Assembly (NCBI GenBank): GCA_036172665.1
Contig: CM069872.1
Coordinates: 59,754,101 to 59,818,100 of the forward strand
DNA: 64,000 nucleotides
Direction: 5' to 3'
Source of the DNA: Prosopocoilus inquinatus
Taxonomy: Eukaryota > Arthropoda > Insecta > Coleoptera > Lucanidae
The translations under genes and the position numbers were made by a program. The notes beneath the pieces are model-generated. The model saw only the letters and a program-made list of their open reading frames with translations, was not told the origin of the DNA and made no database searches. The first letter of the stretch is position 1, and every line of letters begins with the position of its first letter. Below, piece by piece: positions 23,757 through 36,933 of the stretch.

Positions 23757-25868
23757 TAGAATCTGCTGTGTTTATTACGTATAATAGAATCGGAGGGCAT
23801 TTGTCTAAATAAATAACTCGTTTAAAAAAAGGAGCTGAGGGAAGATGATCATTCGTTAGAACAAAACACATTCCCGGAGTCCCGTTGTAGCATTGTGTTT
23901 CTTTTCCCCCGGAAATTACACGCCCCTAAGCCGTTTGTCCCACAAAACCGGAGGAAAATGCGTGCGCCAGGAAAAAAGTAACGGCGCTCTAAAGTGGGGC
24001 GATAATACATTTCCGTTCGCGCGAGAAGGGATGAAAGTGGTTTTAAAGTTTGTTTAGAGTTGCCGGGGCAAATATATTACTTTCCACGTAATCCTTAGCG
24101 AGAAATCACGAAAAATCCCCCCCGCCCGCTCTTTATTTCGCACTTCGTTAGATAACGAAATCTATCAATACCGCCCGCCCCAGACGGACTTATCGATAAC
24201 ACACGCCCGGCGCCCTAACCTAACGCACCCCCGTATGTGTTCCAGACTAAAATTATACGTTCGCCGGTTTATTGGTTTTACGCCTGGGTGGAAACTTCAA
24301 GTTTGCCAAATTTCAACACACTGTTTTCCCAAATTACAAGTCGTCACATTTGTAATTACATTTACAGCCACCCTGTCGCATTGAATGATGAGGGTTTTCT
24401 CACACATGCGAGGAAACATGCTTTTCGTACTGAACATAAAATCACATATGTGGCAAAGTATTAATAACAGAACATCAAAAAATTGGTTTTCAAATTGGGA
24501 TGTGAAATGGGCACGAAGTTTTTCATCAAATAATACCGAAGAAACTTTGAATTACCTTGAGTCCAGTCCTGAATTAGGATGAAACTTCAAAAAACGCAAC
24601 TTTTTCACATATTGGCGATTTTTTTTTAAATGTGACCCCATCCATCTTTAGCAAACTCTTTTGGCGAAGAAGTGTTCGTCCGGGAAATGCTCGACAATGC
24701 CCCTACTAAAAACAAAGAGGCAAATTGGAAATGGCAGCACGTTACACAGAAATAGAGGTTCTATCTTTTGAAATTAAAATGTCATTGCGTTCCTTTGAAG
24801 GATTAAAAAAAAAATTAATTAATGTTCATCACACCTTCTTGGGGTATCGAAATGTACACCCCGTGTTCTTGGACACCTTTTTTCCCTTAAAGATCCTGCA
24901 GAGGAATGCTGGTTACGTCCCCTATAAGTTCCCTAGAGTCTGAGACATTTCTAGAAAACCACCGTTGTATAGCGTTTATAAATCAATAAACTCGATTTAT
25001 TTTTATTTTGGGTTTTTTGTTGTTATTGTACAGTTTTAGAGTTCAAGGACTCAAGCCCTCGTATAATGAAAAGCGTGTGTAAATAAATAAGGGTTGTTTT
25101 TTTTTTCAAATGAATGCAGACGCAAATATACAATGAAGGATTACTTTAAATGGAAGAATGTGACTTTATAACAACTCGTAGTGTGCGTAAACAAGAGATG
25201 AAATAAATTTGTCCCGATCTCCGTTTTCATTTCATTTGGTACCTACGCGGGAAAATTCGAAAGAAAATTTAATTTCAATATTCCGGCCGAGTTTATATGT
25301 ATACATTGAGCCTGACATATTCTGGCCGAAATTTGTGTATACCCCCGAGATTTATATGTATTTCGAGATAAAAAAGAGAAGCAAGCTCGTTTGAATAGCA
25401 AATATTTGTATGACCATAACACTAAATCTCTCTGATAAAGCTGCGCTGTAAATAAGAACCTCGCTTGAACACAAAGGTCGTCGGAAAGCACGCGTGAGCT
25501 TTGTTTAAACAGGTCCCTAATGATACGATGCAGTTTGTTATGTGAATGATTAAAAAAATTTGGAAAATTTATGCGGTCGTTAAAATATGTAGATTCCGTC
25601 GCACACGTACTTTTTTTCAGTTCTCCGATATTTCACGGGGTTTGCATTCGAATCACCCCCGTCAAACTCGAGCGTGAAATTAAGCAAATATTTCGGGGGG
25701 ATCACAAAGCGCTCCAGCTTGGCAATAATAATAATTATTATGTGTTGTTGTTCGTGATCGTTGGATGCCGCAGCATAAAGTTAATAAAGGCAGGCGAATT
25801 TATGTTTTGCCAAACGCGAAAACAACCCCCCCCCCCTAAATGAGATTCACATTAAAGATATGTACGTT
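23757..25868. other. AT-rich non-coding DNA
   Basis: No gene recognised. A GC-richer patch lies at 24110-24235, and a C11 run at 25826-25836. Reading frames here are short and start in unconvincing contexts. Confidence 0.45.
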
Positions 25869-25940
25869 GAAAGCACGTCGCTCGCGTACGCCATCTAATG
25901 GAGGCTTTCCGCGGATAAGTGCAAGCTCTGCCAGGGTTCT
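25869..25940 (-). repeat. Diverged direct repeat, copy 1, with CTCF-like site
   Basis: This stretch aligns with 26358-26430: both begin gaaagcac, continue with a cgct-cgta block, then cgccatcta, gaggct/caggct, and end with tgcaag followed by gg-tc. The minus strand at 25901-25889 reads CCATTAGATGGCG, a good fit to the CTCF core CCA-n-n-AG-n-GGC. Both copies are also preceded by a C run and a gaaattca/gagattca phrase. Confidence 0.5.
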
Positions 25941-26357
25941 TGAAAATTTATGGCGTGTTTGAGAGAAAGATATATGTTACGTGTATGTTATTTCCGAACC
26001 TAAATGCATGCAAATTTATTTATTATATTTTGTTTCAACCACCGAACGCGTAAGCCGATTTCACGGGGAGCTCTCTTTGGGGGGTTCCCCTAATTTCATG
26101 TGAAAATTCTATTACAAATTTCAATCTATAAAAGAACTTCAAAGACTATAAAGAGCTTGACGAATTCAAAATTGTTTTCCCCGAATGACATCAATGTCTC
26201 TGTGGATTGCGGAAGTCGGAATTGAAACAGTCAGTGCATGGTCGTTTGTATCAAACCGTTCTAAGCGGAGAGCACAATGTTTAATAAAATGAAAGTGATA
26301 TTTTGTAAATAATATTTGTTATATATTTTGGAATGCAACCCCCAATGAAATTCATAA

Positions 26358-26430
26358 GAAAGCACAGCACCGCTCGTACACGCCATCTATAGCAGGCTAA
26401 ACATGCAATAAATGCAAGTTCGCAGGATCA
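26358..26430 (-). repeat. Diverged direct repeat, copy 2, with CTCF-like site
   Basis: This is the partner of 25869-25940, about 490 bases downstream in the same orientation. Its minus strand at 26396-26381 reads CCTGCTATAGATGGCG, again preserving the AGATGGCG core while flanks have diverged. Confidence 0.5.
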
Positions 26431-28748
26431 ACATATTTTTTTAGACAGCTCCTCTACCACCAGGATAATTTTAGTTTATTGGTATCCTCCCTGCCCTTAT
26501 CATACCACATCCAACCGTTTCTTCAGAGTTTAACTCTAGAACAAATCTACTCAATAATTAAATTCCGAGCCGAAACAGAGGTGTTTCGTTTGCGAGCGTC
26601 GCGACGCCACCGACGTCAAAACGTATTAGGCTTTCGTAATTGTACATTTGCAGCACGTAGTTTAACCTTATTGTTGTTACACTCGGCGCTTAATGATACT
26701 ATGATTAAAAGAGATGTGAGGATCAGCAGCGTCGCCGAATGGAACGCAGTGCATGCATTTCAATGGGGGTAGCTTCCCCTCGACGCGACGCCGTCATCCG
26801 ACTAAGCCTGCTTTGCAACAGAAAATTAAATTCGTTTCGGGGAAATTACATATCACGTCCTGTTTCTTTGAGAAGGACGAGAAACTGATTAAGTTTAAGG
26901 CAAAACGTATTCAAATGTAATTAGCCCGTGTCCGCCTAAAAGGGCACTGTTGAGGTCGCCTTGGTTAGCCCATACTTTAAAGTCAATTAAAGCAAATTAA
27001 ATAAAGCCGCGCAATTTTTGTTTGCTTGGCATTTTAGACAACGAGAAAGCTTCACCACTTTCAACTTTCATCACTGCGATGAGTTTTAATTTCGCTTGGA
27101 TTTATCTACCTGGTCTACTAAAATGGGGGGAGGGTCAAGCTGTACTACTGAGCTTTAACGATTATCTGCTTACTTACTAGTTACTAGTTCTCTTCTGTTG
27201 TTCGCGCTGCTACTATAGCAAGCTATAGAAACAAGGATCGCAGCAGCCCCGAAGGAATCTTGTACAAAATACGAAACGTCCACAACAGGAACATTTGTAC
27301 GATTCTCCAAAAGCTTAAGAAGAAAAAAAAAAATATGTATTCTCCGAAACGTGAAGCATCAACCAGATTTTGCCTTGCATCAATAAATTAGCGAACATGG
27401 AATTCATAAAGCTTTAACGTTATCGTACGCTTACACCGCGACTTATTCCAGAAAGCTGCATTAAATAATTTATGCAAAAGCTTGAAGCACTTAAGCTACT
27501 CAACTGGTATAATTTATTCAAGGCGTAACACATCTGGAAATTGAGAGACTTCAAAATTAACGTCCGAAAAAAGTTTTCCCTTGGTTTCAATCCTAACTGA
27601 ATAAGCCTTTTGGGCGTAAAATTAAAAGACACTTCTGTGTCAAATAAGTCACGGGGTTTGGATTACACGAGTTTTCAATTCTGATAACCCCCCTTCCGCG
27701 GGGCGCAGTGGCGCATGTAATTTGGACCGCGATTCCCTGCGGAACGTCCAAGGAAGTAAGAGGAGGAAAAGGGCCTCTAAACTTTAATTCGCATTTAAAC
27801 ACAAAATATTATTAACAGTTACAAAAGATTTTATGAAATAATTTAGTTACTGCCGTTACTACTACATAATCCAAACGCAGATAAAATTCGGGGCCCGTAA
27901 CACCATAACAACCCCGACGCAAAATCACTGAGCAAACATCAACATAACCCCGAAACGTGTACACAAAAGCATTGTCCTACGTAATGCTCCTGTCTGGAGA
28001 TAAATATTTGAATGGATTTTATTCCCGCGGTGTGAAAATGATCTTTTGTGAGGGGGGTCCTTGCATTGTTGTTCGAGCGACGTGTCAGCCTGGAAATTTA
28101 ATTTATCTGTTTCAGCATAAATTCGGGATTTTAGGCAAATTTAAATGTTTCATATTGCTGAATTCATCGTTTTCAAATCGACCTCGTTCGTCGAGAAAAT
28201 TCAGAAGAGATTACAGTTAATTAAAAGAAGAAAAAAAGAAGCAGAAGGTTTTTCTGTTAGACAAAAAATAAATGAAAGAATAGGTAAACATTGACCCGAG
28301 ATAATTAATTAAAAGACTTGATGAAGAAGGCAAAAAACATAAACACGATTCACTGTCTGAACTCTTCACAAGGATTGTTCCAATTATAGTCGCAATATTT
28401 TTCTGAAGTTTCTCAAGTTTAAGCTCCGAAGCCGAAAATCCACTCCAACGGCAAACATCTAACAAAATTCGTTTAGAAATCTTAATAATCTTAATCCTCC
28501 CGAGGGAAGTTAATTAAAACTTGGGATGGTGTTGACACAAGCTACTCTTTCAATTAAACAAATTAAAGGAATACTTTAGTTTTCGTTTCTCTGGCCTCCT
28601 CCTGTTTCTACAATCGCAGGAGTACCAAGTTGTATTGATTCTCCCACTTTTTTAAAACAAAAAGCAGGATTCTAAGGAAGAAAAGTGCAGCTAAGACGGT
28701 GGTTAATGATTTTATTTTATTAATTAATGTCGAGCGGAATATTATTAC
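26431..28748. other. AT-rich non-coding DNA
   Basis: No gene recognised. The frame at 26479-26772 starts at TTG and has an Arg-rich middle without a domain. A short imperfect hairpin lies near 27205-27250 around tatagcaagctata. Confidence 0.4.
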
Positions 28749-28750
28749 TA

Positions 28751-28954
28751 GAGATCGGAATTACATAGTATTTTGTCATCATGTTATCATGATACACTAC
28801 GAAGAAGTCAGGTATACTAATTTGGATGATTCATTCCGGATCATTCCGAAAAGAATTCTGGAATGAAAATGAACTGAAAAAAGCTTTGTCCTCATTTTAT
28901 AAACAAATCACTCATTCTCTTATCGATGACGTCAAAATATGTGATTCCGGTCTC
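28751..28954. mobile_element. 204-bp MITE with TA duplication (Tc1/mariner-like)
   Basis: The left end gagatcggaattacata is matched in inverted orientation by the right end (complement gagaccggaatcacata). The similarity runs on through attttg-catca for about 30 bases. TA flanks both ends at 28749-28750 and 28955-28956. There is no coding sequence inside. The TA flank suggests a Tc1/mariner-type helper, but the helper is not in this window. Confidence 0.8.
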
Positions 28955-28956
28955 TA

Positions 28957-30360
28957 ATTGTTCCCTTAATAAATATTGTTATATTTTAATCTCTTTAAAA
29001 GTTTCTTGACAGGGTTAGATGCGTGAACCTAAATTAAAATTCCAAGGGGTGTGTAATAATTTTTGACTTAATATTACATTAATTTCTTTTTTATTTTTGA
29101 AACTTTCCAGAGCAGCTCCGCGTTGTAATTTAAAACTTAGTGGAGTGCATGGAAAATGTGTCTTCAAGATCCAGCCCCGGAAAATTTTTCCCGCCGAACC
29201 TAAGGGGGGTAATCTGTTATGAACGCGGCAACTCGATGTGAATAATTGAATGGGGGCGCTTCAAAGCAAAATAAATTAAGGGCGAAACGCACGCCACTTT
29301 AGGACCATGATTTATATCCAATTAATGAGGACCTGCATTTACCCTGTTAATTGAAGAACAATTCAGCACTGCCAACATAAATATCCTGCGGCAGTCCATC
29401 GTCGGCCGAAGCAGGGGCTACTAATTTTGGGACCGGCTCTCGCCGACATAATATATCATTTGGCTTTCTGCTTTGATACATTAATTTTACAGCTGGAGGC
29501 GTGCTATGATTTTCCGAGATATGAGAAATCCCAAATGAAATCCTACCTTTTGTTGTGTCTGTAATCAACGGAGGTGTGTTGTTTTAGGACTAATTGCAAA
29601 ATGCCAATTTAATATCAAAACAAGAAACCCCACACGGTCTAACAAAAAACCAATCACTTAACTTTCACTCAAATAGATACAAATTTTTACGGACTTCCAC
29701 TGTACTTACCTAACTGAATTAAACTAAATTTTATTTTCTGTCAATACAATCCAATACAGTTGGCCTGTTATAAAACAAACCGCACATATTGTTAGAACTG
29801 TAACAGAAAATATAAGAGGTACCTTTTACTAAATTAATGTTTCTGTAATCTATTTTTTAGTCTGTGAACAGAAACAACTGCAGACAATAACAAAATCAAA
29901 ACTGAAGCAACGAAAGAGAAAGGCATCTGTACAAGTTACGATAGCAGTGCAGACACACATTCTTGCGGGAGCTTTCATTATTTATAGAGAAACATGTAGT
30001 TTATATACTTTATAGAGGTTTACGTTGTTACTGGGGTTCATGGCATGCCATTTTTGGTCTGCTTTGTGCTCTTATCGTATGTAAAAAAGCATGTTAACAA
30101 GGAACAGAAGAACTGAAATATGACGGATTATTTTCACTTTATTTTCAAATTATAAATAAATTTAAATTTGATTGATGAATTGAATTATCAAACAAGCAAC
30201 GTCATAGTATGGAGGTTCCATCAAGCAAAAGGATAGAGCCTAAATCTGTAGCAAAAAGAAAAAGGTGTTCATTTCCTAATCAGTCGAATTTCAAGTCATA
30301 TTGTGGTTAGGATTTATGGCAGAAATTTACCTAAGATAATAATATGTCTTTAGATTGGCT
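28957..30360. other. AT-rich non-coding DNA with one coding-like minus frame
   Basis: No gene can be called. The minus strand from 29568 to 29347 is open for 73 codons, is preceded by a possible but weak 3' splice site (ttgattacag), and its translation is Pro-rich and fairly balanced in composition. It has no domain I recognise and no in-frame ATG at its start. Confidence 0.35.
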
Positions 30361-30378
30361 GGCTAGTATCGTAACCGC

Positions 30379-31370
30379 AAGCTTCGCCTATTGCAAACAT
30401 AAGCTCCGCCTATCATCACTTGAATCGCCTTTAAGGATATGTATAAATAAAATTAAATAAGAAAGAAATTCAAGTGTACTGCAGCTGGCTGCCTAGTGAT
30501 TTACTTTTGCGATGTAAGCTCTGCCTCCCCAGATAATCAGAAAGAAGGCTTGACGTGTCAAGTCAAGTAAAAATTCTTTCAATTGCGCAGATTACTCAAA
30601 TGTTATCTCTGTGTTTAAATTCCTCCCATGAACTGAAGTAGCGTCGAAAATTTGAACTGCATGGAGAGTTTGTCCTGGCTCTCATAATCACATTCATATT
30701 GTAAAAAAAAAATTCTTATGCGACATATCTTTTCGTTTTCTTATTTTCAGAAGCAGTAAAAATAAAACGTTTGACTCCGCATTGGTTGTTATATATACGA
30801 GCTCTGCGTATCGTAAAGCCAAGCTCCACCCATCATACGCCCAACTCCGCCTACTGCAAAATAAGCTCCGCCTTTCACTTAAGTCACCTTTAAGAGTATG
30901 TATAAAGTAAAATAACAGATAACTTCGATTATTGGATAATGTGTAAGCACATTTGAACGTACCACCTTAGCTGCTAGTCAAAAATATAAGCTCCGCCCAT
31001 CGTCGCTTGATTTGAAGTCTGGGAAGTGTTTATTCTGGTCTCTACAACTGAGTAGGATATATTAAAACTGCATTAAAAAAATAGTCCTACTTATTTACTG
31101 TCGCTAAGTGCAAGTGAAAATTAAATTTGCTTTTGCGAGTGAGCATAAGCTCCACCCATCAGATAATCAGAGATTATTTGCCGTAACCAGTCAAATAGAA
31201 ACTTTTCAAACTGTGCAAATTATCTTTACTATTAGTAGACGAAAATATAAACTCCGCCCATCAGAAGTGGCATCGACGATGTGAAGTCCAAGAAGTGTTT
31301 GTTCTGCCAACTACAACTAAGTAAAACAGTAAAAATAATACTTGCTTATTTATTCCGATTTTTGTCCGAT
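30379..31370 (+). repeat. Degenerate array of AAGCTCCGCCYATC-type motifs
   Basis: Ten versions of a 12-base word near aagctccgccca occur in under 900 bases, all in one orientation: starts at 30379, 30401, 30516, about 30799, 30821, 30842, 30863, 30988, 31147 and 31249. Longer context repeats too. The phrase ctttaag followed by tatgtataaa recurs with an offset of 459 bases (30428 and 30887). A cagataatcag block follows both 30516 and 31147. A gaagt-gaagtgttt-ttct phrase follows both 30988 and 31249. This indicates an old tandem array whose units have diverged. The CCGCCC core resembles GC-box (Sp/KLF) sites, but binding is untested. Confidence 0.7.
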
Positions 31371-32514
31371 TTATCTATTGAATCATCGATTACTGCAACG
31401 TACAGTAGTAGTAGTAGAAGTAGTTTCTAATATATTCTAATAGACTACTCACCGTGAATATCGCTGTATTTACTGTTTACGTTATGAGAAGTCTAACCCT
31501 GCAAGAACCAAACTGCTTTTTCTTACGTCCGCGGAAAAACCTGCACGAATACTTTTGCTGATACTGATAAAACATGGCGTGACTAAGCTACTTCTGCTGA
31601 ATAATACAAATCTAGAACGTGGGCAACGAATAATAAAATATTTACATCGATGTGATTAGGAGACTCTACATACATATGTAAGTACACACGCCACAAAATA
31701 AATCAATTTCCTTCTCCATGAATTCATTATTATTATGAAACTAAAGGGGAGTGTCAAGTCCTGCAAGGAATTTAATTTAATTTAATCATTTCCACTTGCG
31801 TGTTCATCCTGGATGTCAGAGGGGCAAAATAAAACGAGAAAAAAAAGTGAATTTGCCGGTCGCAGATCTACTCCTCTTAATGGACGCGTCGTTTCCAACT
31901 ACAATTTAATTACGCAACTTTCAGGACTCTCAACTATATTTAATTTGTTTGCTAAGAACTAAAAAAACCAGTTCTTATTAAAGACTGCATGTTGGATCAT
32001 CTTGAAGTTAATTGGACTGCTGCCGCCCGACTGAGCACCATTGAATAAAATCATTTGATTGCGGCGGTTAAAAGCCGGATATAAGACATTAATTCGTGAT
32101 CGCACCGGCTTTCGAAGGAAGGCACTGCTTCCATCAGCGTCTGTTAGATTTAAACTATCCGGAACGAACAACTGGAATAATAAGATAGTAAGATCTTGAA
32201 GTCCATCTGCCATTTTAACTATTTTATTGTCCATCTAATAATATCAATGCCCAAGCGTATTAGCAGCGGCTATAAACTTTACGGACGCCATAAACTACAG
32301 CTACGTTTTGCTGGGTAGTTTTCATTCTTACGACTTATTCCCCTGCCATTACACGTGCAAATGACCCTAACATTAACTTTTAAAAACCCCAATTAAACAG
32401 GCTGGCAATCGTTTGTCTTTATTTTATTTTATGATATCGTCACGATTACATCTTTTATAAAACAATTTAAAAATTACGGAAATAATTAATACACTTAAAC
32501 TTTATGTTTAAACA
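31371..32514. other. AT-rich non-coding DNA
   Basis: Contains an AGT triplet repeat (31413-31433) and a TTTAA repeat near 31770. The minus frame from 32234 to 31959 (91 codons, true ATG, second ATG in a good context) has fairly even codon use and a possible 3' splice site (cttattattccag) inside, but resembles no protein I know. I leave it uncalled. Confidence 0.35.
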
Positions 32515-32663
32515 GTGCATAAACATTTTCAGTTACGAAACCCGGAACTCAGCACAAAACGACGCGCGGGTGATGAAACTGGAACGCGACCACGCAAGTA
32601 TTCCGCGTACTCAGGGTTACCTCGCGACCGAGTTAAGCCAGCCAATTTTTGTAATCAAACGCG

Positions 32664-32692
32664 TATAAATAGGTCGAGCCGAACTTCAGTCG
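32664..32692 (+). promoter_or_regulatory. TATA box plus arthropod initiator (putative)
   Basis: TATAAATA at 32664-32671 is followed by ttcagtc with the initiator adenine at 32688. TCAGT is the common arthropod start-site motif. The spacing is 24 bases from the first T to the start, shorter than the usual 28-32, which lowers confidence. A poly(A) signal follows at 33051. The GC-richer block just upstream (32530-32640) also fits the U3 part of a solo LTR, an alternative reading. Confidence 0.3.
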
Positions 32693-33075
32693 TTAAATAA
32701 GCTGTTAGTGTGATTCACAAAAAGGACCTCATCCTCTCGATTGTCAGCGTCGTTTCCCCTAGACTGTAACCATCGCCATCTTCCACCACTATCGCTGTAC
32801 ATCCTTGCCCTCTATAGCAAAAAATAGTTATCTAATTTGAGCTACCAACATAAGAGTCCTGAGGATGAATTTGAACCATACGTCTAATATTACATAAGCT
32901 AAAGCGAACATATGAAATTACCTCTTTCGAATCCGAATACCGATCTTTTCTGACTACTACCAATCAGTACAACTACACAAGACCTCGAACCCTTTCATAA
33001 CCGACTATAACTGTGGTCCCTTTTGTCATGTAAGTTATCATTATATTTTCAATAAACGTATGTTATTGTACGTAC
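32693..33075 (+). other. Possible short non-coding transcript or LTR remnant
   Basis: Between the putative start site and AATAAA at 33051-33056 the plus strand is poor in G and has no long reading frame; the longest ATG frames are only about a dozen codons. If transcribed, the product would be about 380 nt and non-coding. It could instead be the R/U5 part of an old LTR retrotransposon. No terminal repeats of the LTR kind were found. Confidence 0.25.
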
Positions 33076-36000
33076 TAAATCTGATTACGTCAAAGTTTCC
33101 GTAACAAATTTTTCGTTTTAAGGAGTGCACTTCGTCTTAACGTGTTCAAGTTTCTTGAATTTAATCCAATCTATGTATTCCGCCTGACATAAAAACCTCC
33201 CTGAGCTTTTTCTGAGTAAAGACAGGGAGATCCGTATCTCAACAGGATTGCACCCCAAATTTGAGCCGTTCATAATCACATTTTACCTTCCTCGTAAAAC
33301 ACGAGAGCACGTCTTGTAATACAGGCGGCTAATATGATTTGGCAGAATGAGTTCTATTTATGTAGCTCTATAACGTTCATGGAAGACTTAAAATTTTATA
33401 ATCGCCGAGAGTTTTATTGAATTTGAAACTGCAAATTGTCAAACAAAGGGGCTCATAATTAATTATTTTATCTGTTTTAATCAAGAAGCAAATTGCAGGA
33501 GCTTACACGAAACGAAATTTGCAAATAATAGTTTGTTTTATTGTAATTTTATTGCTTGGAAGCGTATTGTTGGTGGTATCTTCTCTTACTTGGAAATATC
33601 CGGACACAGTTCTTATTTAACGCCGCGTTAAATATGTTTGATAAAATTATATTGTGTGTCATGTAACGTTGTATGTTGCATCACATAACTGTGTGTTTGT
33701 GAAATGTGTTTAATATTGTCTTTGTGATCAACGTTTGTGTATCATTGGGTGTTTAAGATTGTGTGTTACAAGACGTTACAGAATATATATCCTAAAACAG
33801 GGGGGAGGATAGAAACAGTACGTAGAGTGATTCACGGAAAATTAATAGAATAAGAAGCAATGGGGTTTGGGTTGTTTTTGTATCCGTGATCAAATTTAAG
33901 AAGTTCACAGAGATGTCGAGGCGTAATGAACCGGACAATGCGCTTAATACATATCGGACGCCGTCTTCCGCTATTAGATAAGAAAATAAAAATTGTCCTC
34001 TGATATCTTCGACCCTCGAACAGGCAGGTGCAGCCCCTTGTGCGTATCGCACATGTATTTTCTAATACGAAGAAATAAGAGGAGTGATAACATCCCAAAC
34101 GGCTTGTGTACTAATAAGGGTAAAAGGTAAATATGGATAAGATTTAAATTACGAGGAAGATAAGTGAGATTAGTTTGAAGCTTGAATTGTTAAAATTAAA
34201 TTGTTGTTAGAATTTAATGTTCAGATGTTAAAATAAAAAAGAATATATTTTTACGTGGTGGATTACTATTAAGGGATACGTAGAAAGGTAAAAGCTCAAA
34301 TTCTCAAATTCGAATTCTGTGCTATACTGCGATATGAAGAATGTGCGAACATGTCTTTGATAATTAAGCTTAGAGATATAATTCTAAATACGTAAGTATA
34401 GTAAACACAAATAAATAATAAACAGTAAGGTGATTAAAACATGCCAAGTTTATGGAGGAAGCTTGAAATCATCATACTTGTTGCAAAACGAACTTCGTGT
34501 CTGGAATGAATAGTCGCAAATGCTAATTATGGGAAATAGGTGATAAAGCTCGGGTCTTAATGGCTTCCGGTTGTGCAAATGAGCATCCTTTGAGGAAGGC
34601 GATCCTTCACGCCGCCGATAAACAAATAAACAAAATTATCGCAGACGATCTCCCTTAATTTAAACGAACGCAGCGAGACGTGAGCGTGCACGATTTAAAC
34701 CCGTCCTGGGCGACCGAGACTTGTTGATACAAATTTGAGCATCATTGTTGAGCCCGATTCAAAGTGAGGGATGCTCTTTATCTGCTCTATTGTGTATTGA
34801 AGAGCGCTACTTTGAGCTCTAGTTGTGTTGGCTTGTATCTGCCGTGACATCTCAAAGTTTAGAGTGTATTGTTCGAAGCATGGAATTGTTTGGTTGCGGC
34901 ATTGTTTCGTAATGCACTGCAGCGTTCTCCAGTTTATTAACTTATTTATTTATTCATGCATTTGTAGTCTTGTCTTCTCGTTCGATTTGTTCTGTAAAGG
35001 AGTTAGCCCAAATCAAGATTTAATTTAGCACAGTGTGGAGGTAGACGAAGCGACTTATCAATGCATGGACGTATACATACAGAATGTTTCGGTGAAACTT
35101 TGAAAAAGGCGGGGCCAAAATAAATATTCAATTTATTCAATGACGCATTCAATGGATGCTATAATTAGATTAGAATCCCTATAGTGAAGTGCAACTTTTA
35201 ATGAATGCCCTACGCGTTATGACGAAGATCATTCGGCTTAGCGTCTTTATTTCCCGATAACAACCTTAACTAACTAACCTAAGCCTTTGATATCGGACCC
35301 GCATTAATTTAAACTTCCCCGGCACGTCCGAAAATTATGCACGAAACGCCGAGAAAGAGGTACCAAAGGGCGCCGGCGCGTGATGGAAGCCCTTCGTCAT
35401 ATTTCCTGTATTGGAGGGACGTATTAGCAGTCCTGCGTATAGGAACCAATTTGCATGCGTGCTTACGTGTCGGTGAATTCGTCGGAGATTTTTGAATAAT
35501 TTGCAATTTAGATTCGGATTTTTCTGCTCGGCTGGGATTACACAAATCTTTTCGTAGGACGCGCGTAACGTTCCCTTGGAAGGTGTAAACACGGGGAAAT
35601 TTAGTTTAGAAAGTGGTTCTCGGGGGTTAAATGTGAACGGGCGCCTTTTCATGCCGCCTTTATGACATCCACTTATCACTGCGTAAAAGGAAAACGTCCT
35701 GATTTGATTAAAGATTGACTTTTTTGGAATAAAAGAACACGTTTGGAATAAATTTAACGGAAACACCCCAACCAAAAAAAAATATATGGTAGTACAACTA
35801 CCTTGATACTCACCCCCAAACATTCGCTCAAAGACATTATGAACCCACTTACCCCTACAACCACAAATAACAGCAATACAGTTAGAACAAAACCTGTTGT
35901 ATGATTTCATTCTATTTACATCGCTTTTCTCTGTTTCTTCCTTCTTTAATGGGCAACGTATCCGGTTGTGGAGTACTCACTCCTCTTACATCTTGGATAA

Positions 36001-36549
36001 AGGAACAAATTAACTCACAGAAGAACCCGGAAGAAATTAATTAAGAATGAAAAAGACTGAACAATGCATAAACAAACCAATTCCTCTCACCACTCCTATG
36101 TGAACATTTTTTTTAAGAGCAAATACATGTTTCGTCCGCAATTCGGACATAATCAATAGCAGCCTTGATTTTCTAACAACAGACATCAACGTCTAACGTT
36201 CAATGTAGTCGTACAAAACAAGAACTAATGAAGAACTATAAAACGTTAGCGAGCAAAGCAAGAAGTTTACTGTGGATGAAAGTTGTGGATTAATAGAGCA
36301 GCGACCGATAAAAGAAACGGGTGGTAATGAAAAACAACGAAAAGACCAGCAAATAATCTTACATGTGAGTACAGTGAACATTATCGAAAAGAGTACCTGT
36401 GGGTACAGTAAAACAGATTTGTAATACCATTGATAGGTACCAAGACAAAGGCAAAAATGATGAGATAATTTAGGAGAAATCAAAATTAAAGAACTATTTC
36501 GAATAAGAAGAAATAATCATTGTACAAGTAACCAAACTGGCCCAGTAGA
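33076..36549. other. 3.5 kb AT-rich non-coding DNA
   Basis: No gene recognised. The plus strand is T/G-rich with many gtgt words at 33640-33780. The longest frame of the window (191 codons, minus, 35910-35335) lies here. Its composition is uneven and it matches no domain, so I treat it as chance. Near 35080 the words acatacagaatgtttcgg loosely resemble the end of the element at 49053. Confidence 0.4.
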
Positions 36550-36933
36550 AAGAAAGCAAAAGGGTCTGAGTCCAAAGTAAGTATACCACTCAAGAAACAG
36601 TGACGGGAGGAGAAAGATGCAAAAAAGAAGGAGGCAGCCTAGAACGGATGAAAACCTGCGAAAACCAAGAGCACATAACTGATAAATCGATGCAAAGGGC
36701 AGGAAGGAATGGAAGAAAATTATCAAGCTGTAAGGCAAAGGCCACAAATCCTGTAGGATTGGGGAATTTAAAATATTCAGAAAAAAACGGGCCTTACTTC
36801 AACGGTGGTTTCTTTTAGGATCAAATCTTTTAATGAAACGAAATAGGTCAAAATTAGTTATTTTAGCCCACCTTGAAGTATGGTCCAAAAGTTGCGCAAA
36901 ACACCCAAAGTCTAGTATAGGAAGTGAAGGGTT

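Noticed and set aside
30663..30684. gagagtttgtcctggctctc, resembling the start of bacterial 16S rRNA
   Set aside because: The match is only to about 17 bases of the conserved 5' end and nothing after it resembles rRNA; it lies in the degenerate repeat array.
31959..32234. 91-codon minus frame with two ATGs
   Set aside because: Fairly coding-like composition but no recognisable domain and no supporting transcript signals.
35335..35910. Longest open frame (191 codons, minus strand)
   Set aside because: No domain, uneven composition, no splice or poly(A) context; within the length expected by chance in 64 kb.
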